Assembly (NCBI GenBank): GCA_016209995.1
Contig: JACQVC010000110.1
Span: forward strand, 1 to 5,721
DNA length: 5,721 nt
Direction of reading: 5' to 3'
DNA from: Gemmatimonadota bacterium
Lineage (GTDB): Bacteria; Gemmatimonadota; Gemmatimonadetes; Longimicrobiales; Gaopeijiaceae
Below, piece after piece: positions 1 through 5,721 of the stretch. Made by a program: the position numbers and the translations under genes. A model generated the notes under the pieces. It had not been told where the DNA came from, ran no database searches, and saw only the letters and a list, made by a program, of their open reading frames with translations. How positions within the stretch are numbered: the first letter of the stretch is position 1; each line of letters starts with the position of its first letter.

Positions 1-1296
1 ATCCTCGATACCCTGGTCAACGTCGGAGCGCTGACCGGCAGTGACACGATCAAGAACTTGGCGCCGCTTGTCGGCAGCAAGGGCTCGGGCACGTTCGCGT
101 TCAAGTACAACCACGGCCGGATCGAGGGGACGCTGACGGCTCTGGATGGCACCTTGGGTGCGAGCATCCGTGTCACGATCTCACCGCATCCCAGGACCAT
201 CGCCCCGCACAAGTGGGGCACGTCCGGGACCGCGTCGGATACCACGATCAAGGCGACTGCGGGTGCCTTCTACCAGACGGCGGCAAAGGTGCGCGACGGT
301 ATCTACATTATCACGCCGCTGGACTCGGTGAGCACCACCACGGGTGACAGCATCTGGGCGTTCTTCTCGCCGGATAAGGCCGATACCGTCACCATCCATC
401 CCGGGACCACGTCCACGCTCGTGAACAACATGATGGCCACACGGATGGATACCAAGATCATGGGCGTGCTTATGAACGACCGTGACAAGGACAACGCCAT
501 CGATCCTGGCGAGCCGTTGGCCGGCGTCGAGGTCAGGCTGTACAAGGGCTACACCACGTCCTCGGACTCGCTGCTGAAGTCAGTGACCTCGGACGCGAAC
601 GGTCGGTTCTCGTTTAGGCGCTTGCGTGAGCGCACTGGCGCCGTGCTGAGGGGCTACACCGTCTCGAAACCGAAGGTGTCAGCGGCCGGCGACAGCGTGT
701 TCTACTACACCGGTGGGGGCGCTGGCGCATACAGGGACACCGTGCTCGTCAGGAGCGGAGCGACGGACGCCGGGAAGGGTGCGCAGCTGACTCGCGAGGT
801 CGGTGATACGTTGCTGGTCACCGGCGGTGGGACGATGAACAACTATCCCGCCTGGGACTACCAGAATAACACGCCTCTGTACCTGGGGACCGATGGTAAG
901 CCGCAGAACGTGAGTAACTTCACGTTCCTGAAGAACAACGGGACCCTCAACGGGCGAGTCGTCAAGGACGGCACGAGCACGGGTGTAGGCGCAATGCGCG
1001 TCGTCGTGCGCCGGTGCCTCACCACCGCTCAGCCAGACGCAGTGCCGGGCGGGACGTTCCCCGCTGCGGGCAACTGCATCAGTTACGTCGCCCCGTCTGT
1101 ATTCGTGCTGAATCTGGACACCGACTCGTCTGGTAACTACACGTCGACTAATGTGCTGCGTGAGGGGCGATACGAGGTGACGCCACAGCCGGCCACGGCT
1201 GGTTGCACCGGGACGACCGTCGGCAGCTATGTGGTTGAGGTGAGAGGCGATGCTGCGGTCGGTAGCGCCAACTTCTCGGCACAGGGCTGTCCGTAA
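1..1296 (+). CDS. C-terminal part of a secreted/surface multidomain protein with SdrD-B-like and carboxypeptidase-regulatory-like domains (5' truncated)
   Basis: The frame is open from base 1 to the TAA at 1294-1296, giving 431 residues, so the true start lies upstream. A TTG at 58 is only an internal codon, with no ribosome site before it. Three beta-sandwich modules can be made out (residues counted from base 1). The first begins near residue 30. The second, near 153-220, is a clear SdrD-B-like domain: an I-x-G strand, then the Asp-rich NDRDKDNAIDPGE loop, then L-x-G-V-x-V and a D-x-N-G-x-F turn. The third, near 305-431, resembles a carboxypeptidase regulatory-like fold. The first and third open with the same F-x-F-x-x-N-x-G-x-[IL]-x-G pattern (residues 32-43 and 307-318). 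All four cysteines (339, 359, 402, 430) lie in the last module, so disulfides are plausible. I see no transmembrane helix, LPXTG-like motif or other sorting tail. Such domains usually act outside the cytoplasm in adhesion or structure; the exact role is unknown. The gene converges on the purine operon and is probably unrelated to it. Confidence 0.85.
   Translation: MLDTLVNVGALTGSDTIKNLAPLVGSKGSGTFAFKYNHGRIEGTLTALDGTLGASIRVTISPHPRTIAPHKWGTSGTASDTTIKATAGAFYQTAAKVRDGIYIITPLDSVSTTTGDSIWAFFSPDKADTVTIHPGTTSTLVNNMMATRMDTKIMGVLMNDRDKDNAIDPGEPLAGVEVRLYKGYTTSSDSLLKSVTSDANGRFSFRRLRERTGAVLRGYTVSKPKVSAAGDSVFYYTGGGAGAYRDTVLVRSGATDAGKGAQLTREVGDTLLVTGGGTMNNYPAWDYQNNTPLYLGTDGKPQNVSNFTFLKNNGTLNGRVVKDGTSTGVGAMRVVVRRCLTTAQPDAVPGGTFPAAGNCISYVAPSVFVLNLDTDSSGNYTSTNVLREGRYEVTPQPATAGCTGTTVGSYVVEVRGDAAVGSANFSAQGCP
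457..660 (+). other. SdrD-B-like domain with Asp-rich calcium-loop-like motif (inside the surface-protein gene)
   Basis: The encoded segment has the order typical of B-type repeats in bacterial surface proteins: an I-x-G strand, the NDRDKDNAIDPGE loop (bases 475-513), L-x-G-V-x-V-x-L, then a T-S-D-A-N-G-R-F-S-F turn. Asp residues at alternate loop positions plus the terminal Glu look like the calcium site known in this family. The domain end is approximate. Metal binding is inferred from the pattern only. Confidence 0.65.
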
Positions 1297-1309
1297 CCTT
1301 TGAACCCGC

Positions 1310-1339
1310 CGTCGGTCCGGCCTTCGGGCCGGGCCGGCG
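1310..1339 (+). terminator. UUCG-capped hairpin after the surface-protein gene
   Basis: It begins 14 bases after the TAA. Bases 1310-1322 pair with 1327-1339 as a 13-bp stem closed by a C(UUCG)G tetraloop. Two of the pairs are G-U wobbles, formed only in plus-strand RNA (the minus strand would have A-C mismatches), so the fold favours a plus-strand transcript. No strong U-tract follows directly, so it may act as a 3'-end stabiliser or work together with the next hairpin rather than as a classical intrinsic terminator. Confidence 0.6.
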
Positions 1340-1355
1340 AGCGGCAGGTAAAACA

Positions 1356-1393
1356 GAGCGGGTCAGGTTCCTCAGGGGGGATCTGACCCGCTC
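1356..1393 (-). terminator. Intrinsic terminator of the purine operon, probably bidirectional
   Basis: GAGCGGGTCAG at 1356-1366 and its exact reverse complement at 1383-1393 form an 11-bp stem. On the minus strand the hairpin starts 29 bases past the purF stop and is followed by TGTTTTA, a short T-tract, as expected of an intrinsic terminator. On the plus strand the same stem can extend inward through wobble pairs (1367-1371 with 1378-1382) and is followed by CTTTGTT, so it could also stop transcription coming from the surface-protein gene. Confidence 0.75.
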
Positions 1394-1422
1394 GGCTTTG
1401 TTGGGCTGTGGATTGCCGCGGC

Positions 1423-2934
1423 TCAGCGGCGAGGGTCTGGAGTCAGGGACACCGGTCGGGCGTGGCTGCCGTGCTCGCCTGCGGGCCCCTTGGCCACTTT
1501 GACCAATTTGGTCATCGGGTATCCATGCTCGAGATCCGTGAGCGGCGCCGTGTAGTCGCCGGAGAAGCACGCGTCGCAGAAGGGACCGTACTCGGCCACG
1601 GCGCCCTTCATGCCCTCGAGGGAGAGGTATCCGAGCGAATCCACGCCGAGATGCTCGCGAATCTGGTCCACGGACAGCCGGGCGCCGACCAGCTCCTCCC
1701 GCGTGGGCATGTCGATCCCGTAGAAGCAGGGGTAGCGCACGGGCGGGCTGCCCACGCGAAAGTGGACCTCGCGGGCGCCGGCTGACCGGATGAAGCGGAC
1801 CAGGCTGCGGCTCGTAGTGCCGCGGATCAGCGAGTCGTCCACGACCACGATTCGCCGTCCCTCGATGGCCTCGCGCACGGCGTTGTACTTGATGCGCGTG
1901 CGGAAGTCGCGGTCCGTCTGGACCGGCTGGATGAACGTTCTGCCCACGTAGTGGTTGCGGATCAATCCCAGCTCGTAGGGGATGCCGCTCTGCTCGCTGT
2001 AGCCCAGCGCCGCGGAGTTCGAGCTATCGGGCACGCTGAGGACGGCGTCGGCCTCGACGGGGTGCTCCTGGGCGAGTCGGCGGCCGAACGCACGCCTTGC
2101 GCGGTCGACGCTGCAGTCCCACACGTGCGAGTCCGGCCGGGCGAAGTAGACCAGCTCGAAGATACAGGGTGCGGGGCGGGCGGCCGGGGGAAGTCGCCGC
2201 AAGGGGGTCATGGTTCCTCCCTTCAGCATGAGCACTTCACCCGGCGCCACTGCACGCAGATACTCCGCACCGATGATATCCAGCGCGCAGGTCTCGCTCG
2301 CGACGACCAAGCCTCCGTCCTTGCGTCCCAGCACGAGCGGGCGAAATCCCCACGAGTCACGCACGGCGAATACCGTGTCGTTGATCAGAAGGATCAGGGA
2401 GAAGGCGCCCTCGAGGTGCGTCAGCGCATCGTCGAGCTGGGCCTCGATGCTTTCATGGCGTGAGCGGGCGATCAGATGGACGACGACCTCGGTATCGCTC
2501 GTCGTCTGGAAGATGGCACCCTCATCGACCAGGCGGGCGCGCAGCTCGTAGGCGTTCGTGATGTTGCCGTTGTGAGCCACCGCCAGTTGCCCGTGAGCGT
2601 AGCGCACGAGGATCGGCTGGGCGTCCGTCAGATCGCTGTTCCCGGCCGTCGAGTAGCGCACGTGGCCGATGGCCGTGTGACCCCCGAGGCTGCGGAGCCG
2701 GTCCTCCGAAAAGACCTCGGCCACGAGCCCGAGGTCTTTGTGCAGACGGATGCCGTCCCCGTCGACCACGCAGATTCCAGCCGATTCCTGACCGCGGTGC
2801 TGTAGCGCATACAGCCCCAGGTAGGTCAGCTCGGCGGCTCCCTCGAGCCCCGTGACCGCGAAGATTCCGCACTCCTCGCGAGGCTTGTCGTCGTCGCTCG
2901 ACCGCTGGATCACCGGCAGATTCATGGGCTGCAT
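1423..2934 (-). CDS. purF: Amidophosphoribosyltransferase, [4Fe-4S] propeptide type
   Basis: PurF catalyses the first committed step of purine synthesis: PRPP plus glutamine to 5-phosphoribosylamine, in the cytoplasm. The 503-residue product has an N-terminal Ntn glutamine amidotransferase domain (about 22-250) and a C-terminal phosphoribosyltransferase domain (about 260-480). Cys22 in E-E-C-G-I-F is the expected nucleophile, exposed after removal of a 21-residue propeptide. HRGQES (46-51), YSTAGNS (94-100) and HNGN (121-124) belong to the glutaminase site. VVVDDSLIRGTT (363-374) is the PRPP-binding loop. Cys257, Cys403, Cys453 and Cys456 match the four Fe-S ligands of the B. subtilis enzyme. 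It is slightly longer than that enzyme (476 residues), through the propeptide and a short C-terminal tail. Start: the ATG at 2934 lies one base after the purL TGA and suits coupled translation. An in-frame ATG at 2925 is the alternative; neither has a well-spaced ribosome site (a GAGGTG at 2951-2956 is 16 bases away). In B. subtilis AMP and GMP inhibit the enzyme. It is the last gene before the operon terminator. Confidence 0.97.
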   Translation of the reverse strand: MQPMNLPVIQRSSDDDKPREECGIFAVTGLEGAAELTYLGLYALQHRGQESAGICVVDGDGIRLHKDLGLVAEVFSEDRLRSLGGHTAIGHVRYSTAGNSDLTDAQPILVRYAHGQLAVAHNGNITNAYELRARLVDEGAIFQTTSDTEVVVHLIARSRHESIEAQLDDALTHLEGAFSLILLINDTVFAVRDSWGFRPLVLGRKDGGLVVASETCALDIIGAEYLRAVAPGEVLMLKGGTMTPLRRLPPAARPAPCIFELVYFARPDSHVWDCSVDRARRAFGRRLAQEHPVEADAVLSVPDSSNSAALGYSEQSGIPYELGLIRNHYVGRTFIQPVQTDRDFRTRIKYNAVREAIEGRRIVVVDDSLIRGTTSRSLVRFIRSAGAREVHFRVGSPPVRYPCFYGIDMPTREELVGARLSVDQIREHLGVDSLGYLSLEGMKGAVAEYGPFCDACFSGDYTAPLTDLEHGYPMTKLVKVAKGPAGEHGSHARPVSLTPDPRR

Positions 2935-2938
2935 TTCA
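2932..2938 (-). promoter_or_regulatory. purL stop / purF start junction (TGA-A-ATG)
   Basis: The purL stop (2936-2938) and purF ATG (2932-2934) are separated by a single base, and no well-placed Shine-Dalgarno sequence is visible. This arrangement suggests that purF translation depends largely on ribosomes finishing purL. The coupling is inferred from spacing alone. Confidence 0.5.
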
Positions 2939-5221
2939 GTCCGCGGCGGACACCTCGGCCAAAGCCGGCCGTTGCATGAGGCTGGGGATCGAGTCGTAGT
3001 ATACCCGGGCCAGCGTCTCGCTGTTCACTTCTACCCTGGCCGTGCGGGTGTTGATCACCAGCGCTTCGCCTGGTGCGGCGACGACTCCGATCTGCTTCGC
3101 CGGTACGCCGTAGCGCTCGGCGATGTCGAGCACACGCGCGGCAGCCGCTGCCTCGCACGACGCGACGATGCGTCCCTGGCACTCCCCGAACAGCAGGGGA
3201 GCGGGGGCCAGGGCATCCCCGAGCGTTACGGTCAGTCCTAGCGGCGCCTCGGGGTCGGCTATGGCGGACTCGGCCAGGCAGACCGCCAGGCCGCCCTCGG
3301 CGCAGTCATGCGCCGAGGACAGCAACGCCTCGGCGCTCAGGGCGAGAACGGCGCGTTGCAACTCGCGCTCGGCGACCAGACTCAAGGTCGGGGGCTCGCC
3401 GGCCACCAGGTCGTGGAGCCGGTACAGGTACTCCGATCCACCCAGCTCGCCGCGATTCGTGCCCAAGAGGATGATGGCGTCGCCGGTCTGCGCGAATCCG
3501 TGACGGACCACGAGGTCCAGCCGGTCCACGAGACCGATCATCCCGATGACCGGCGTCGGATAGATCGCCCGACCCTCATACTCGTTGTAGAACGATACGT
3601 TGCCTCCGGTCACGGGCGTCTCGAAATGACGGCACGCCTCGGCGAGGCCCAGGATGGATTCACGGAACTGGTAGTAGATCTCGGGTTTCAGCGGATTCCC
3701 GAAGTTCAGGTTGTTGGTCACGGCCACGGGAAGCGCGCCGACGCAGACCAGGTTCCTGGCCGCTTCGGCCACGGCGATCATGGTGCCTCGCCGCGGCCTG
3801 AGATAGACGTAGCGCCCGTTGCAGTCCGTGGTCGCGGCTATGCCGCCGGAGTACCCGCGGATGCGGAGGACGCCCGCGTCGCCGCTCGGGCCGATCACCG
3901 TTCCGGTCCGCACCGTGCTGTCGTACTGCTCGTAGACCCAGCGCTTCGACGCGATCGTCGGAGAACCCAGGAGGGTGAGGAACGCCTCGGTGAGCTCATC
4001 TCCTGTGGCGGGCAAGGGAAGCGTGCTCAGGTCCAGCGCCCGAAGTCGCTGGATCTCCTCGGCCTCCGTGCCCTCGCGCTCGTAAGCGGGGCATCCCTTC
4101 ACGAGCGGCAGCGCGGGGATGGCCGCCACGACGCGTCCGTTCTCACGTACGCGGAAGCAGCCATCGTCGGTGACCTTCCCGATTTCCGCGGCTCTCAGCT
4201 CCCACTTCTCCAGGATCTCACGCACATCGCCCTCATGACCTCGCCTGGCCACCACCAGCATGCGCTCCTGGGACTCGGAGAGCAGGATCTCGTACGGGGT
4301 CATACCGCGCTCGCGGACGGGCACGTGGGCCACGTCGATGTCGATGCCGGTTCCGGCGCGGGCGGCCATCTCGGAGGCGCTGGACGTGAGGCCGGCCGCG
4401 CCCATGTCCTGGATGCCGGCCAGGTGGCCGCCCTTGATGAGCTCGAGGCTGGCCTCCAGCAGCAGCTTCTCGGTGAAAGGATCGCCGACCTGGACCTGCG
4501 GGCGGCTCTGCTCGGAGTGCTCGCCCAGCTCCTCGCTGGCGAACGTGGCGCCGTGAATGCCGTCGCGCCCCGTGCGGGAGCCGACGGCCATGACCGTGTT
4601 CCCGACGCCGCTCGCTTCGCCGCGAATCAGCTCATCCTTCTTGAGCAACCCGATGCACATCGCGTTGACGATGGGGTTCCCGTCGTACCCGTGGTCGAAG
4701 TAAACCTCGCCGCCGATGTTCGGGATGCCGACACAATTGCCGTAGTCACCGATCCCCTTCACCACGCCGGCGAACAGATAGCGCACCCGCGGGGACTCGA
4801 GTGAGCCGAAGCGCAGCGAGTCGAGGAGCGCGATCGGCCTGGCGCCCATGGTGAAGACGTCCCGAAGGATCCCGCCAACCCCCGTCGCAGCGCCCTGATA
4901 GGGCTCGACCGCCGAAGGATGGTTGTGGGACTCGATCTTGAACGCCACGGCGAGGCCATCGCCGATGGCGATGACGCCCGCGTTCTCGCCAGGGCCCTGC
5001 AGGACGTGGGGAGCCGACGTCGGGAGCGTGCGCAGCAGCGGTCGGGAATGCTTGTAGGAGCAGTGCTCGCTCCAGAGCGCGCTGACGATTCCGAGCTCCG
5101 TGAACGTCGGAGCTCGGCCGAGGATGGCCACGACGCGATCGTACTCCTCCGGCGTCAACCCGTGTTCAGCGACGAGTGCCGGCGTGATGACCGGATCGCC
5201 GGGCCGGGATTGAACGGTCAC
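2936..5221 (-). CDS. purL: Phosphoribosylformylglycinamidine synthase, PurL subunit (small type)
   Basis: PurL is the synthetase subunit of the PurLQS complex: it converts FGAR to FGAM using ATP and ammonia released from glutamine by PurQ. The 761 residues match the usual length of stand-alone PurL (about 720-760; B. subtilis 742) and lack the glutaminase domain of the long single-chain enzyme. Visible family motifs in order: [14 protein letters not shown] (47-60), GPGENAG (76-82), [20 protein letters not shown] (95-114), [11 protein letters not shown] (271-281), SESQERM (315-321), the second-half NNLNFGNP (503-510), [10 protein letters not shown] (538-547) and HDCAEGGL (638-645). This is the tandem AIRS-like arrangement of two N- and two C-domains, intact throughout. 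The start is GTG at 5221, whose GTGA overlaps the stop of the upstream zinc-ribbon gene by four bases; no strong ribosome site is seen, so coupled translation is likely. purF follows after one base. PurQ is encoded upstream, but PurS is not seen in the window and probably lies beyond purQ. Confidence 0.97.
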   Translation of the reverse strand: MTVQSRPGDPVITPALVAEHGLTPEEYDRVVAILGRAPTFTELGIVSALWSEHCSYKHSRPLLRTLPTSAPHVLQGPGENAGVIAIGDGLAVAFKIESHNHPSAVEPYQGAATGVGGILRDVFTMGARPIALLDSLRFGSLESPRVRYLFAGVVKGIGDYGNCVGIPNIGGEVYFDHGYDGNPIVNAMCIGLLKKDELIRGEASGVGNTVMAVGSRTGRDGIHGATFASEELGEHSEQSRPQVQVGDPFTEKLLLEASLELIKGGHLAGIQDMGAAGLTSSASEMAARAGTGIDIDVAHVPVRERGMTPYEILLSESQERMLVVARRGHEGDVREILEKWELRAAEIGKVTDDGCFRVRENGRVVAAIPALPLVKGCPAYEREGTEAEEIQRLRALDLSTLPLPATGDELTEAFLTLLGSPTIASKRWVYEQYDSTVRTGTVIGPSGDAGVLRIRGYSGGIAATTDCNGRYVYLRPRRGTMIAVAEAARNLVCVGALPVAVTNNLNFGNPLKPEIYYQFRESILGLAEACRHFETPVTGGNVSFYNEYEGRAIYPTPVIGMIGLVDRLDLVVRHGFAQTGDAIILLGTNRGELGGSEYLYRLHDLVAGEPPTLSLVAERELQRAVLALSAEALLSSAHDCAEGGLAVCLAESAIADPEAPLGLTVTLGDALAPAPLLFGECQGRIVASCEAAAAARVLDIAERYGVPAKQIGVVAAPGEALVINTRTARVEVNSETLARVYYDSIPSLMQRPALAEVSAAD
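5218..5221 (-). promoter_or_regulatory. Stop/start overlap GTGA between zinc-ribbon gene and purL
   Basis: The purL GTG start (5219-5221) shares bases with the TGA stop (5218-5220) of the gene before it. Such four-base overlaps are typical of termination-reinitiation coupling and would tie PurL output to translation of the zinc-ribbon gene. This is inferred from sequence only. Confidence 0.55.
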
Positions 5222-5562
5222 CTGGCCGTCTCAGGCCGCGACTTGCGCCGACTGAACATGCCAAGGAGGTCGTCCACGAATTGTCCGACGCGCTGCTGCT
5301 GCATGTGCCGAATGAGGTCGAGCTCTCCGCTGTCCAGCCACATCCCACGGCACTCCTGGCAGATGTCGACCTTGACGTTGCCGTGCTCTCGCTCGACAAG
5401 ATCGGCGCCGCATTTGGGGCACTTCATGTAGTGCGCCTTGCGTTCCTGCGCATCGCGATCGGAGTCGAGCTTGGCCCGCATTCTCTCGATGAGCTCCGCA
5501 TTCTCGCGGGCGAAGTATTCGTCTTCGTTCTTTCGCGGCCGCTCCTCACTGGGGTGATGCAT
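5218..5562 (-). CDS. Small TFIIB-type zinc-ribbon protein (zf-TFIIB family)
   Basis: The 114-residue cytoplasmic protein has a very polar, probably helical N-terminal part (about 12-45, rich in Glu, Arg, Lys and Asp), then a zinc ribbon: Cys48-x-x-Cys51-G, 16 residues, Cys68-x-x-Cys71-R-G-x-W-L-D-x-G-E-L. The W-L-D-x-G-E-L ending is the hallmark of the bacterial zf-TFIIB family, whose function is mostly unknown. A helical segment (80-103) and a basic tail (SRRKSRP) follow; there is no signal peptide or membrane segment. I chose the ATG at 5562 because a GGAGA lies five bases upstream; a GTG codon directly before it (5565) would put that site only two bases away. The gene sits 70 bases after purQ and overlaps purL by four bases, so it appears to be part of the purine operon. 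A role in PurLQS assembly, metal handling or regulation is possible but has no direct support here; it could also be a passenger gene. Confidence 0.9.
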   Translation of the reverse strand: MHHPSEERPRKNEDEYFARENAELIERMRAKLDSDRDAQERKAHYMKCPKCGADLVEREHGNVKVDICQECRGMWLDSGELDLIRHMQQQRVGQFVDDLLGMFSRRKSRPETAR

Positions 5563-5632
5563 CACGGTCTCCGTAGTTCAGCGGTTGGGTGTCTGAGTCT
5601 GAACGCGCGGAACTGAAACGCCGGCATTCTCG
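5563..5632 (-). other. purQ to zinc-ribbon intergenic gap
   Basis: This 70-base stretch is the only real gap in the visible part of the operon. It holds the ribosome site described at 5568-5572 and a 6-bp inverted repeat (GTTCAG at 5576-5581, CTGAAC at 5599-5604) with a 17-base loop and no T-tract. The repeat is too weak to call a terminator or a riboswitch. I see no convincing -35/-10 pair, so read-through from purQ is the simplest reading. Confidence 0.5.
5568..5572 (-). promoter_or_regulatory. Ribosome binding site of the zinc-ribbon gene (GGAGA)
   Basis: GGAGA on the minus strand lies five bases before the ATG at 5562 but only two before the alternative GTG at 5565, which decides the start in favour of the ATG. 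It is the only well-placed Shine-Dalgarno-like site I see in the minus-strand unit. Confidence 0.6.
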
Positions 5633-5721
5633 CTACGCAGCCACTCGGGCAAGCACCGACTCGAAGATGCCGAGTCCGTCGGCCGACCCGAGGAGCGGAT
5701 CGGCCGCGCGCTCGGGATGCG
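5633..5721 (-). CDS. purQ: Phosphoribosylformylglycinamidine synthase glutaminase subunit PurQ, C-terminal end (partial)
   Basis: Reading the minus strand from base 5719 gives 28 residues beginning HPERAADPLLGS and ending ARVAA, then a TAG stop at 5633-5635. H-P-E-R, followed by a D-P-L-L-G-S-x-D-G-L-x-I-F-E-S stretch, is the recognisable end of PurQ. The His and Glu of H-P-E complete the Cys-His-Glu triad of class I glutamine amidotransferases. PurQ hydrolyses glutamine and passes ammonia to PurL. The rest of the gene, including the nucleophile Cys, lies beyond the window. Its place directly upstream of the zinc-ribbon gene and purL supports the call. The fragment is short, so the identity rests on this tail plus context. 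Confidence 0.88.
   Translation of the reverse strand, partial: HPERAADPLLGSADGLGIFESVLARVAA

Noticed and set aside
58..60. TTG at 58 as the start of the surface-protein gene
   Set aside because: The frame is open for 19 further codons to the window edge, the sequence stays in character, and no ribosome site precedes the TTG.
1951..2463. Plus-strand open frames of 100-170 codons across purF (also 1408-1785, 2210-2551 and 2476-2805)
   Set aside because: All are antisense to clear PurF coding sequence with intact catalytic motifs, and have low-complexity, composition-driven translations.
3308..4804. A 498-codon open frame on the plus strand, antisense to purL
   Set aside because: It lies wholly inside the well-supported purL gene. 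Long antisense frames are expected in GC-rich genes with biased third positions, and the translation shows no recognisable family motif.
5263..5283. AAGGAGGT on the plus strand followed by TTG, looking like a strong ribosome site
   Set aside because: It is the complement of Leu-Leu codons in the zinc-ribbon gene, and the plus-strand frame after it has no protein-like character.
5576..5604. A small inverted repeat before the zinc-ribbon gene as a purine-responsive riboswitch or attenuator
   Set aside because: The stem is only 6 bp with a 17-base loop, there is no T-tract, and nothing resembles the conserved core of a purine riboswitch.
5566..5632. A tRNA-like stretch (TAGTTCAGCGGTTGG resembles a D-arm)
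   Set aside because: The D-stem partner GAAC is about 20 bases away, there is no T-arm GGTTCGA-type box, and no acceptor stem can be formed, so it is a chance match.

Overview
The window is GC-rich bacterial chromosomal DNA with compact, overlapping genes. It holds two convergent transcription units separated by about 126 bases of hairpin-rich DNA. The left unit, on the plus strand, is the 3' end of a gene for a large, probably secreted or surface-exposed multidomain beta-sandwich protein. The right unit, on the minus strand, is the distal part of a de novo purine biosynthesis operon. In transcription order it reads purQ (only the last 28 codons, cut by the window edge), a small TFIIB-type zinc-ribbon gene, purL and purF.

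The purine genes cover two neighbouring steps. PurL and PurQ, with PurS expected outside the window, make formylglycinamidine ribonucleotide from FGAR, glutamine and ATP. PurF makes phosphoribosylamine from PRPP and glutamine. PurF is of the Bacillus subtilis type, with an N-terminal propeptide and four cysteines placed to ligate a [4Fe-4S] cluster. The junctions are very tight: the zinc-ribbon stop overlaps the purL GTG start in GTGA, and only one base separates the purL stop from the purF ATG. The zinc-ribbon gene follows a 70-base gap after purQ and has its own recognisable ribosome binding site. The operon ends in a hairpin plus T-tract on the minus strand.

The surface-protein fragment (431 codons) has no stop back to the window edge. 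It contains an SdrD-B-like domain with an Asp-rich, calcium-loop-like motif and two other carboxypeptidase-regulatory-like modules marked by a recurring F-x-F-x-x-N-x-G-x-[IL]-x-G boundary motif. It ends without an LPXTG-like or other sorting tail. A UUCG-capped 13-bp hairpin lies just after its stop.

The gene set suits a Gram-negative, high-GC environmental lineage. My best guess is Gemmatimonadota, based on general familiarity with their purine genes and regulatory-like repeat proteins; this is inference, not proof. I saw no CRISPR array, mobile element, rRNA or tRNA. Most of the window is ordinary housekeeping DNA. The least explained item is the zinc-ribbon gene lodged between purQ and purL. 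I did not find a convincing new biological system.
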